Shown piece by piece: positions 52,549-60,124 of a DNA stretch of 64,000 nucleotides. The notes beneath the pieces were generated by a model, which had not been told where the DNA came from, ran no database searches, and saw nothing but the letters and a program-made list of their open reading frames with translations. The position numbers and the translations under genes are program-made. Within the stretch, counting starts at the first letter, position 1. Each line of letters opens with the position of its first letter. Origin of the DNA: Limnohabitans sp. Bal53 (GTDB lineage Bacteria > Pseudomonadota > Gammaproteobacteria > Burkholderiales > Burkholderiaceae_C); contig NZ_NESH01000007.1 in assembly GCF_003063355.1 (NCBI RefSeq), forward strand, positions 62,001-126,000, in the 5' to 3' direction.

Positions 52549-53187
52549 ATGGGCCTGCGTTTTTCAACCAACCCAAGTCAACTTCTGACTGATCGTCGGC
52601 GGTTTGTGCAAGCGGTGTTGGCCGGTGCGGTCGGTGTCCCTGTGCTGATGGCCTGCTCCCCCGCGGTCCCATCCTTCAAAAGCACCGACGTCACAGGTGC
52701 CGCCTTTGCAAAGGATTTCAGGCTCCAGGATCAATACGGAAACCTGCGGACCTTGGCGGACTTCAAAGGCAAAGTCGTGGTGGTCTTTTTCGGGTTCACC
52801 CAGTGCCCGGACGTCTGCCCCACCTCCATGACAACCTTGGCAGAGGTCAAACGCCAGTTGGGTGACCAGGGTGACCGTTTGCAGGTGATCTTCATCACCG
52901 TGGACCCCGAGCGTGACACCCAACCGCTGCTCAAGGAATACCTGGCGAGCTTCGATCCTGCTTTCATCGCCTTGCGGCCCGAACCCGCAGAACTCGAGCG
53001 CGTCGCTGCGGATTTCAAGATCTACTTCAAGAAGGCTCCCGGATCGGCGCCGTCCACCTACACCATGGACCATTCGGCGGGAAAGTACATCTTCGACCCC
53101 GCCGGACGGGTCCGATTGTTCTCACCCTACGGAACCGATGCCGCCACGATCGCGTCGGACATCCAGATTCTTCTGTCCGCCGTTTGA
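52549..53187 (+). CDS. SCO1/SenC-family lipoprotein
   Basis: A 212-aa thioredoxin-fold protein. An Arg-rich N-terminus and hydrophobic segment end at a lipobox (VLMACSP), so it is a predicted lipoprotein substrate for LspA. The metal/thiol motif is FTQCPDVCPTSM (CxxxC, about residue 85) and the later His is in TYTMDHSAGKYIFDP (about residue 172), the full copper-binding set. SCO proteins deliver copper to cytochrome oxidase or act as thiol reductases. It begins two bases after the DsbA-like stop. Confidence 0.9.
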   Translation: MGLRFSTNPSQLLTDRRRFVQAVLAGAVGVPVLMACSPAVPSFKSTDVTGAAFAKDFRLQDQYGNLRTLADFKGKVVVVFFGFTQCPDVCPTSMTTLAEVKRQLGDQGDRLQVIFITVDPERDTQPLLKEYLASFDPAFIALRPEPAELERVAADFKIYFKKAPGSAPSTYTMDHSAGKYIFDPAGRVRLFSPYGTDAATIASDIQILLSAV

Positions 53188-53226
53188 GGCGATTCAAACT
53201 ACGCCCAGGCCGCCGAGCTTCCCCAC

Positions 53227-54555
53227 ATGCATCCAGTTAAATTGCTCTCTCTGACAGCTCGTATCCACATCCCACGGCAACCCGCACAGGCCGTTTTGGG
53301 TGCGCTGATGCTGGGCACCGGCGTCATGGCCTTTGGTGTCTCACCGGCGCTGCCCGATGTGACCCAGGGGCCGATTCGGCAGGTGGTGGAACCTCTTGGT
53401 TCGTCACTCGCCCTCCCGGATCTGACGGAGGAGAACCCTGATTTCTCGATCCACCAATCTCAGCTCACTCGCCGCGATGAGACCCTCCAGACCTTGCTCA
53501 AGCGACTGGGGGTCGAAGATCGCGATGCGCAATCCTTTCTTGCCCGCGACGCCACATCACGTTCATTGCTCACGGGCGCGTCCGGCAACCTGGTGTCTGT
53601 CACCAGAACACCGCAAGGGCGCCTTAAATCTCTGTCGGTTCGTTCGGTGGATGCCAGCAGCCAGCGGGTCAACCGGCTGGTGGTGGAGGCGAGGGACGGC
53701 GTATACGCTTCCCGACTCGAACAGCCCACCCCCAGGCGACTGGTCAAGCTGGCATCGCTCTCCATCCGTTCCTCGTTCTACGCTGGCACCGACCAGGCTG
53801 GTGTGCCAGATGCTGTGGCCGCGCAAACGATCGAGGCCTTTTCTGGCGACCTCGACTTCCAGCGCAGTCTGCAGCGTGGTGCCCGTTTCAGCCTGATTTA
53901 TGAAGCATTCGAGCTGGATGGTGAAATTCTGTTCACGGGACAACTGCTGGGCGCCGAAATCCAAAACGGGCAACAGACGCACCAAGCCATATGGTTCCAG
54001 GCGCCGGGAACGGCTGGCGAATTCGTCAGCCTCGATGGTTCGAGTCAGCAACGCACCTACCTGGCTTCGCCCTTGGCCTTCTCCAGGGTCACCAGTTCAT
54101 ACGGACCTCGCATCCACCCGGTCTATGGGGGGCAAAAAGCGCACAAGGGTACGGACTACGGCGCCCCGGCCGGAACCCCGATTCGCACGGTGGCCGAAGG
54201 CGTTGTGAGCTTTGCTGGCCGGCAAGGGGGCTATGGCAACTATGTGGTGGTTCGCCATCCCGACAAGAATTCCACCGCGTATGCCCACATGGAGCGCATT
54301 TCGGTCAAGGCAGGGCAGCGCGTGCAGCAGGGCCAGACCATCGGAGCGGTCGGCTCGACCGGAACAGCGACTGGTCCGAATCTGCACTTTGAATACCTCG
54401 TCAAGGGCGTTCGGACCAACCCGTCGCAGATCACCAGCAAGACTTCGAACTCGACCACCGCAGCCTTCAGTCAGCCCGGCTTTCAACAAACGGCCAAATT
54501 CATGCGCGAACAGTTTGAACTGGCGACCTCGGTCGCTCTCGCCAGTGCGCAATGA
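53227..54555 (+). CDS. M23-family peptidoglycan metallopeptidase
   Basis: A 442-aa protein with an N-terminal membrane or signal segment (LGALMLGTGVMAFGVSPALP), a central region and a C-terminal LytM domain. Zinc ligands are in RIHPVYGGQKAHKGTDYGAP (HxxxD, about residue 305) and NSTAYAHMERI / GPNLHFEYL (HxH, about residues 355-380). It cleaves peptide cross-links or activates amidases in the envelope. Its stop overlaps the L,D-transpeptidase start by 4 bp. Confidence 0.9.
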   Translation: MHPVKLLSLTARIHIPRQPAQAVLGALMLGTGVMAFGVSPALPDVTQGPIRQVVEPLGSSLALPDLTEENPDFSIHQSQLTRRDETLQTLLKRLGVEDRDAQSFLARDATSRSLLTGASGNLVSVTRTPQGRLKSLSVRSVDASSQRVNRLVVEARDGVYASRLEQPTPRRLVKLASLSIRSSFYAGTDQAGVPDAVAAQTIEAFSGDLDFQRSLQRGARFSLIYEAFELDGEILFTGQLLGAEIQNGQQTHQAIWFQAPGTAGEFVSLDGSSQQRTYLASPLAFSRVTSSYGPRIHPVYGGQKAHKGTDYGAPAGTPIRTVAEGVVSFAGRQGGYGNYVVVRHPDKNSTAYAHMERISVKAGQRVQQGQTIGAVGSTGTATGPNLHFEYLVKGVRTNPSQITSKTSNSTTAAFSQPGFQQTAKFMREQFELATSVALASAQ

Positions 54556-55835
54556 CTTGGACCAACCCGAGTTTCATGACCAAGGCACCTGATACTTCCA
54601 CCACCCGGCGGGCGCTGCTCTCGCGTGCAGCGTTGGCAGCCGGGACTTTTGTTTTACCGTTGGGACGGGCAAGCAGCCAATCAACCTCGAGAACAAGGGG
54701 CAACCCGGCCTTGGTGACCGGTTCGTTGCGCTCCTCGCCAGAAGGGCGTCTGATTGAAATCTACCGGACGATCGCAGCGGGCAACAAAAATGCGCTGCCA
54801 TTGGCCGAGGCGCTGGTGCGGGATGTTCCGGACTTTCAGCTGGGGCAGCTCGTCTACGGGGATCTGCTGATCGCACAAAGTGGAGCCTTGCCCGGCCTTG
54901 CTCCGGTGAAAGATGGACCTCCGGCGGTTCGAGAACAACTGCAGAATCTCCGAGCGGAGGCGAATCGCCGACTCGCCGCGCTCAAGGAGATGCCGCCACC
55001 CGGAACCGTACCGGAACAGGTGCTGGAGCTGGCCGGCAATGTGCGGCATGTGGTGGTGGTGGACGCCAGCCACTCAAGGGTTTTTGTGTTCGAGCAACAG
55101 GCTGGCGGACTGCAATTGATCCGCAGCAGCTATGCCTCCATAGGCCGTGCCGGGTTTGGCAAACAACTAGAAGGCGATTTGCGCACCCCTCTGGGCGTGT
55201 ACCACATCACCAGCCGACTGGACGATCAGCAAGTTGATGAGCTTTACGGCGTCGGCGCACTGCCGCTGAACTATCCCAACGAGCACGACCGCCGCCTGGG
55301 GCGCACCGGGAGCGGCATCTGGCTGCATGGCGTACCGCGTGTCGCCTATAACCGCAGCCCCTATGCGACCGAAGGTTGCGTCGCGCTGGCCAATGACGAC
55401 ATGACCTACCTCATGGATGTGCTGCAAACCCGGCGCACTCCGGTCATCATTGCTGACGAAGTGAACTGGGTTCGACCCGCTGAACTGGCTGCTGAGCGGC
55501 GCGGCTTCCTGGCCTTGTGCACCCAATGGCAGACGGCCTACGTCCGCGGTGATAACCAAGTGTTGCAAGCGCTGCAAACGGCAGACTTCAATGCGCGCGA
55601 AAGCAGTTCGTTTCACAATGTGTCATCCAAAGTCGACGCTAGGCGCACCATCCCTGAGCCCGACCCACAGGCCCGATGGAGCAATGTTTCAGTTTTCCGC
55701 TGGTCGCGTCAAGCTGAGGTGGCGATCGTCAACTACACAGCTACTTCGCCAAGGCAATCCCGAAGTGTCGATCGTCGCCAATATTGGGTTCAAGAACAAA
55801 GACGCTGGCAACTATTCTTCGACGGACCGGTCTGA
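54552..55835 (+). CDS. L,D-transpeptidase (YkuD-fold)
   Basis: A 427-aa exported protein with a Tat-like signal (TTRRALLSRAALAAGTFVLP). The catalytic domain covers about residues 165-300: VVVVDASHSRVFVFE, the substrate His in GIWLHGVPRVAYN and the nucleophile Cys in YATEGCVALAND (family pattern [ST]xGCxR with Ala for Arg). The C-terminal 110 residues form a separate SnoaL/NTF2-like domain seen in some L,D-transpeptidases. It forms 3-3 cross-links or anchors proteins to peptidoglycan, and is coupled to the M23 endopeptidase. Confidence 0.9.
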   Translation: MTWTNPSFMTKAPDTSTTRRALLSRAALAAGTFVLPLGRASSQSTSRTRGNPALVTGSLRSSPEGRLIEIYRTIAAGNKNALPLAEALVRDVPDFQLGQLVYGDLLIAQSGALPGLAPVKDGPPAVREQLQNLRAEANRRLAALKEMPPPGTVPEQVLELAGNVRHVVVVDASHSRVFVFEQQAGGLQLIRSSYASIGRAGFGKQLEGDLRTPLGVYHITSRLDDQQVDELYGVGALPLNYPNEHDRRLGRTGSGIWLHGVPRVAYNRSPYATEGCVALANDDMTYLMDVLQTRRTPVIIADEVNWVRPAELAAERRGFLALCTQWQTAYVRGDNQVLQALQTADFNARESSSFHNVSSKVDARRTIPEPDPQARWSNVSVFRWSRQAEVAIVNYTATSPRQSRSVDRRQYWVQEQRRWQLFFDGPV

Positions 55836-56159
55836 GTACATTGGAGCCACGAACGGTATTGCCCCTTTGCCATGTGAAGCTCTGAATGCAGCCACACCCT
55901 ACGTTTGTGCGGCTACTCTCCCTTCAGAGCCGAGTTGTCAACTTCGGCTTTGCTTGGAAGTGGAAGGGTGCCGCAAGGTCAATTTGAATGGCTCATTGTG
56001 AGAGAACACGCTTTGTTTCACATCGGCGACCCGTTGCGGTCCATCGCATAACGGGAAGGCAGGCGTTCGATTTTCAGTTCTGCCCGTGCCGGATGGACGT
56101 ACCAAGAGGATTTTTGTGGGCGGGCGAGCGCATCGATATACGATTGGGACGGTAGAGAG
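55836..56159. other. Gap without recognisable gene
   Basis: The 324 bp after the L,D-transpeptidase gene carry no convincing frame. An imperfect hairpin (AGCCGAGTT / AACTTCGGCT, 55928-55949) followed by TTGCTTGG may be a weak terminator. Composition is somewhat less GC-rich than the neighbours; no repeat or RNA gene is recognised. Confidence 0.45.
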
Positions 56160-56846
56160 GTGGTGCACATTGGGCTGCCAGCACATCCAAGAGTACTCGA
56201 TGAACAGTTTATGGAGCAGGTTCGTTTCGCCGTGCATTTACGGCTATTTTGGGCGTTGAGCCAGGCCTCAAAAGTGACTACAGCCGTTTTCATCCTTTCA
56301 TTCTTCTGTGGCGGCGGTCTTTTGCTGTTGTCAGCCACTTCGCTGCGATGGACAAACCTCCGCATCTGGCCGCCAGATGAGCTGGGGACGTGGAAGTATC
56401 ACGCTTTCTGGTGGCCCTTCCGGGCGCTTGTAATGGGGACCTGCATGTTGAGCGTCATCGACTATCGCAGCGCAGGAGCGTTGCCTACGCCCGTTTTCGC
56501 CATCGGATGGGTGCTTCTGGTTTCTGGATTCGGCCTTGCCTTTTACATCACCAGGAAACTGGGTTGGCGCGATGCTCATGGTGAAGCAGGCACACTCAAG
56601 ACAACGGGTTGGTATGGCTGGAGCAGGAACCCCATTTACGTCGTCACCATCTGCGGCCTAGTTGGACTTGCACTGGTCACGCACTCGCTTTCCGTCTATC
56701 CATTGGTCACCATCTGGGCACTCCTCTACCTACTGGCACCATTTCTGGAGGAGCCATGGCTTGAACGCCAATTCGGACAGCAGTACGAAGAATACGCAAG
56801 GCAGGTGCCTCGCTTTATCGGGATTCCTCACAGAGAAGGTAAATGA
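56160..56846 (+). CDS. Isoprenylcysteine carboxyl methyltransferase-family membrane protein
   Basis: A multi-pass membrane protein of 211-228 aa with an ICMT/PEMT-like C-terminus: GWYGWSRNPIYVVTICG (SAM-site RNPxY, about residue 155) and EEPWLERQFGQQYEEYARQVPRFI (about residue 195). Four or five helices are visible. Start is uncertain: GTG at 56160 or ATG at 56211. Relatives occur in metal-resistance clusters; substrate unknown, probably a small-molecule or lipid methyl acceptor. Confidence 0.78.
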   Translation: MVHIGLPAHPRVLDEQFMEQVRFAVHLRLFWALSQASKVTTAVFILSFFCGGGLLLLSATSLRWTNLRIWPPDELGTWKYHAFWWPFRALVMGTCMLSVIDYRSAGALPTPVFAIGWVLLVSGFGLAFYITRKLGWRDAHGEAGTLKTTGWYGWSRNPIYVVTICGLVGLALVTHSLSVYPLVTIWALLYLLAPFLEEPWLERQFGQQYEEYARQVPRFIGIPHREGK

Positions 56847-57037
56847 CCCATCACGATTGACCGCCATCGGGATGTTGACCCACCGACTGGGTTTGGCCGA
56901 GAGCGCGAATCGCCTGAGCCGCTCAAAAACTGACCAACCGCCCAGCCATCTGCATCTTCCAGACATTTGATTTAAAACAACGACCTTTCGCCCCGCCAGC
57001 GCATGCTGTGTGTCCCTCAACTCGATGGGAGACCATC

Positions 57038-57661
57038 ATGGAAACCACCGGCAATTCCGTTCATCACGAGCCTTGGAACAAGGGAAAGATCGTTGGACAG
57101 AAGGCACCCTTCAAACTGAAAGACATCTGGGCGTTGCGCGTCCGCCTGCAGATGGAGGGTCGGGTCCGCGAGCTCGCACTTTTCAACCTCGGTATCGACA
57201 GCAAACTGCGAGGGTGCGACCTCGTCGCGCTCAAAGTCCGCGACGTCTGTCATGGCGAGCAACTGGCCACCCGAGCGATCGTCATGCAGCACAAGACCAA
57301 GCGCCCAGTTCAGTTCGAGATCACGGCCGCTACCCGAGACGCTCTGCAGGCATGGATCAAGCAGGCTGCGCTGAAGTCGGATGACTTCATCTTCCCCAGC
57401 CGGCTCCACGATTCACCCCATCTTGGGACCCGGCAGTACGCCCGTATTCTTGGCCACTGGGTAGGGGACCTGGGACTGGACCCTGCCGAATATGGGACGC
57501 ATTCCATGCGAAGGACCAAGGCGACGCTGATCTATCGGCGCACCAAGAACCTGCGTGCTGTGCAGTTGCTGCTCGGTCACTCCAAGCTTGAGTCGACCGT
57601 GAAATACCTGGGCATCGAGGTTGATGACGCCCTCGAAATCTCCGAGCAAACGGAAATCTGA
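57038..57661 (+). CDS. Short tyrosine recombinase (catalytic domain only)
   Basis: A 207-aa tyrosine recombinase. It holds almost only the catalytic domain: first Arg in KLRGCDLVALKVRDV (about residue 50), HSMRRTKATLIYRR (HxxR, about residue 153) and VQLLLGHSKLESTVKYLG with the nucleophile Tyr (about residue 190). The usual N-terminal core-binding domain is missing, as in a known class of short plasmid and island integrases. Start 57038 has a strong ribosome site (GGGAGA). It is followed by a terminator. Whether it catalysed insertion at tRNA-Asn is unknown; it is internal to the island. Confidence 0.88.
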   Translation: METTGNSVHHEPWNKGKIVGQKAPFKLKDIWALRVRLQMEGRVRELALFNLGIDSKLRGCDLVALKVRDVCHGEQLATRAIVMQHKTKRPVQFEITAATRDALQAWIKQAALKSDDFIFPSRLHDSPHLGTRQYARILGHWVGDLGLDPAEYGTHSMRRTKATLIYRRTKNLRAVQLLLGHSKLESTVKYLGIEVDDALEISEQTEI

Positions 57662-57810
57662 AGGGGACATCAGCGGTCGCCTCTGCTGCGATGCCGGGGC
57701 GACCGATTTCAATGGGAGCCGCGTGAGGTCGGTCAGAACCAGCGTTTTCGGCTACGAGGAGCCACTCATGATCTTTGGAAAAAACCGGTCTTTCGGACTA
57801 TGGACAGCGA

Positions 57811-57838
57811 AGTGGCGCAGCGATCTGCGCCACTTTTT
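57811..57838 (+). terminator. Rho-independent terminator after recombinase
   Basis: A 10-bp perfect stem AGTGGCGCAG / CTGCGCCACT with a CGAT loop and TTTTT tail. It separates the recombinase transcript from the convergent membrane anchor protein gene. Confidence 0.88.
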
Positions 57839-57841
57839 GCA

Positions 57842-58504
57842 TCACTTTTTGATTTCGCTGTAGTCGCCACGGGTGCGAAGGACCAGCTGAACATCCGACT
57901 GACCCCGGTTGCGCCAGAACCAGCCATGGTTGCCCGTGAATGCCGCCTCCAGAACGCCTTCATCAGAAGCTACGCCTCTGCCCTTTTCATAGCTGATGGA
58001 CTTGCCTGGCGCATCGCCATGTGTGTCGAAGTTGACTTCGCCACCTTTGACTACCCAAGCGTATTGAGCCTTGGCGCCTGCAACCATCTTCATCTTGATT
58101 TCCGTTCCTTCACCAGGCGTCAAAGTGAAGGGGATCTCGTCCCGCCACTCGACCTTGGGTGCCACTGGCTGGACGGGCGCACTCGCCGTGTTCGCTGGTG
58201 CAGGCTTCGCCGCTGGTTGTGCCGCATTGGCGTTGGCGATGACCGAGGCTTCGCTTGCCGTTGAGCTTGCTGCTGGTGCGCCTGCTGCATCCGCTGCGGC
58301 TTCTGCCGCCAGTTGTTGCTTGACCTCGCCCATCTCTGTCATGCGCAGGACGCGGCCGATGCCGGTGGGATCGACGCCGTACTCGGCTGGCAGCACGACG
58401 GCGACCAGAAGAACCAGGGCGGACCCGGCAGCCAGAATGGTGGATCGCAAGAGCTGCTTGGAAGATGGCAGATCGGCTTGTGAACGGGTATCGCTGTTGT
58501 ACAT
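57842..58504 (-). CDS. Transmembrane anchor protein of HupE module
   Basis: A 220-aa protein: short cytoplasmic N-terminus, one membrane helix (STILAAGSALVLLVAVVLPA), an Ala/Pro-rich linker (about residues 60-115) and a beta-rich periplasmic domain (TPGEGTEIKMKMVAGAKAQYA; GNHGWFWRNRGQSDVQLVLR). This type is annotated as transmembrane anchor protein and is found beside HupE genes. The ATG at 58504 with AAGGA upstream is preferred to 58528. Probably positions or supports the HupE transporter; unproven. Confidence 0.75.
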   Translation of the reverse strand: MYNSDTRSQADLPSSKQLLRSTILAAGSALVLLVAVVLPAEYGVDPTGIGRVLRMTEMGEVKQQLAAEAAADAAGAPAASSTASEASVIANANAAQPAAKPAPANTASAPVQPVAPKVEWRDEIPFTLTPGEGTEIKMKMVAGAKAQYAWVVKGGEVNFDTHGDAPGKSISYEKGRGVASDEGVLEAAFTGNHGWFWRNRGQSDVQLVLRTRGDYSEIKK

Positions 58505-58524
58505 GTTAAAAATTCCTTGGGTGT

Positions 58525-59262
58525 TCAAGACACAACGTAGCCGGTGAGCTGCATGCCCACCAAAATGAATCCGGCGCTCATCATGGCGACGTTGGCGGTG
58601 TAGGCGTGTTTGATGAAGCTGGGTGTGCGGCGCCAGTAGCTCATGCCGATCAAGATGACCGCCAAGGCCAGCAGTTGCCCGATTTCCACGCCCACGTTGA
58701 ACGCGAGCAGGTTGGGCACAAGGCCGTCGGCGGAGATTTCGTACTCCAGGATCTTGGTCGCCAATCCGAAGCCGTGGAACAGGCCAAAGCCCAACGTCGC
58801 TACTTTGGTGTTGGGCTGGAACCCGAGCCAGCGCTGGAAAGCACCGATGTTGTCCAGCGCCTTGTAGACGACGGAAAGTCCGATGATCGCGTCGATCAGG
58901 TAGCTGTTGATGCCGACGTTGAAGTAAACGCCCAGGATCATGGTGGTGGAGTGACCGATCGCAAACAGACTCACATAGATCGCAATGTGTTGCAGCCTGT
59001 AGAGAAAGAAGATCACGCCAAACAGAAACAGGATGTGGTCGTAGCCCGTCATCATGTGTTTGGCACCCAGGTACACAAAGGGCAGCAGGTTGACACCCGA
59101 GATTTCCTGGATATAGCCCTTGTCGCCCGCTGTCACGGCGTGGGCAAAGGCTTCTGCACTGCTAAGCAGCAGGCAGATGAAGAAAGCAAAAAGCAAAAAA
59201 AGACGGGGGTGCCCGATCGCCCATGGCGAATGGGGCAGCCTGTCGTGAACAAGGCTGTTCAT
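58525..59262 (-). CDS. HupE/UreJ-family nickel/cobalt permease
   Basis: A 245-aa membrane protein with an N-terminal signal-like helix (FLLFAFFICLLLSSAEAFAH) whose cleavage would expose an N-terminal His, and about six helices. The motif GAKHMMTGYDHILFLFG (about residue 65) corresponds to the HxxxxDH metal motif of the HupE/UreJ family, followed by GHSTTMILG and HGFGLATKILEYE. It imports nickel or cobalt or works as a periplasmic metal path; direction is not clear here because the neighbours are resistance genes. Start at 59262. Confidence 0.82.
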   Translation of the reverse strand: MNSLVHDRLPHSPWAIGHPRLFLLFAFFICLLLSSAEAFAHAVTAGDKGYIQEISGVNLLPFVYLGAKHMMTGYDHILFLFGVIFFLYRLQHIAIYVSLFAIGHSTTMILGVYFNVGINSYLIDAIIGLSVVYKALDNIGAFQRWLGFQPNTKVATLGFGLFHGFGLATKILEYEISADGLVPNLLAFNVGVEIGQLLALAVILIGMSYWRRTPSFIKHAYTANVAMMSAGFILVGMQLTGYVVS

Positions 59263-59336
59263 AAAAAAGACTCCGATGGTCTGAAAGAAATGGTCGCGCT
59301 GCGAGGCGCAGCGCAAAGGCGGTGAGGAGAAGCGCC

Positions 59337-59741
59337 TTAGCCCATCGGTGGGCGATCCAGCCGGTAGGCCTGCCCCATTTCAATCCAGGGCCGCACCATG
59401 ATTTCCCAGCTGGGAAGTTGCGGCGATGCATTGCCCCAGGCAAGGGGCAGATGGTGGGCTATGTCGTGCGAATGATCCATCGCGTGGTGAGGGTGCTCTG
59501 CACTTGCACGCTCATCTGTCTCCGACACCTCAACCCCTTGATCTGCATGTTCATGGCCGTGAGGATCTTCAGGAGCGGTCAGCGCAGATTGATGCGATTC
59601 AACTATAGCGGCCAGACCGTGGGAGCTGGTGAGTCCAATCGATGAGACGACCGTCCCGAACATGATCACCATGAGCACCAGCCACCGCATACCCAATGCT
59701 GCCAAAGTAGGCAGTGTTGAGGGGTGGGCGCGAAGAGTCAT
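59337..59741 (-). CDS. Small His-rich exported protein
   Basis: A 134-aa protein with one hydrophobic segment (RWLVLMVIMFGTVVSSIGLT) near the N-terminus and a His-rich middle (DPHGHEHADQ; HPHHAMDHSHDIAHH). No family recognised; it resembles CzcI/CopL-type periplasmic metal-binding proteins by composition only. It is divergent from the CsoR/RcnR-type regulator with a shared operator and is followed by hupE. Alternative start at 59690. Confidence 0.6.
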   Translation of the reverse strand: MTLRAHPSTLPTLAALGMRWLVLMVIMFGTVVSSIGLTSSHGLAAIVESHQSALTAPEDPHGHEHADQGVEVSETDERASAEHPHHAMDHSHDIAHHLPLAWGNASPQLPSWEIMVRPWIEMGQAYRLDRPPMG

Positions 59742-59769
59742 GAGGTTTTTTTGGGTGAGACAGCTGATT

Positions 59770-59794
59770 ATAGTATCCCCCTAGGGGGGATAAT
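59770..59794. promoter_or_regulatory. CsoR/RcnR-type operator in divergent promoter
   Basis: ATAGTATCCCCCTAGGGGG and the flanking ATAAT form a G/C-tract dyad (CCCCC-TA-GGGGGG inside AT-rich arms), the typical binding site of CsoR/RcnR-family repressors. It lies 8 bp before the start at 59802 and 29 bp from the divergent gene. Confidence 0.85.
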
Positions 59795-59801
59795 AACGTC
59801 C

Positions 59802-60080
59802 ATGACACTTCCGCACATTCACGCTTCACACCCCGCCGTCATCAAGCGCCTAAAGAGGGCGAATGGGCATCTGAACAGCACGATAGCGATGTTGGTGGAG
59901 GGCCGTCCCTGCCTGGATATCGCTCAGCAGTTGCAGGCGGTGGAGAAGGCCGTACAACAAGCCAAGAAGGCGCTGATCCAGGACCATTTGGACCACTGCC
60001 TCGAACATCTCGTGGGACCACTTGCTGGAGAGCATCAGCACTCCATGGAAGAGTTCAAGGAAATCACTCGGTACCTCTGA
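59802..60080 (+). CDS. nreA: CsoR/RcnR-family metal-responsive repressor (NreA-like)
   Basis: A 92-aa all-helical repressor. Metal-ligand candidates are an N-terminal His (H5, H7 or H10), Cys37 (VEGRPCLDI), His62 and Cys66 (QDHLDHCLEH). This H-C-H-C set is closer to nickel/cobalt sensors than to copper CsoR (C-H-C). The basic helix SHPAVIKRLKRANGHLNS is the DNA-binding surface. The ATG at 59802 directly follows the operator; an upstream in-frame extension is not conserved. Pairing with an NreB-like pump suggests NreA. Confidence 0.82.
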   Translation: MTLPHIHASHPAVIKRLKRANGHLNSTIAMLVEGRPCLDIAQQLQAVEKAVQQAKKALIQDHLDHCLEHLVGPLAGEHQHSMEEFKEITRYL

Positions 60081-60124
60081 GTTGTCGGCTCTTGCTACCG
60101 AACGCAGATCCATTGAACCAAAAC

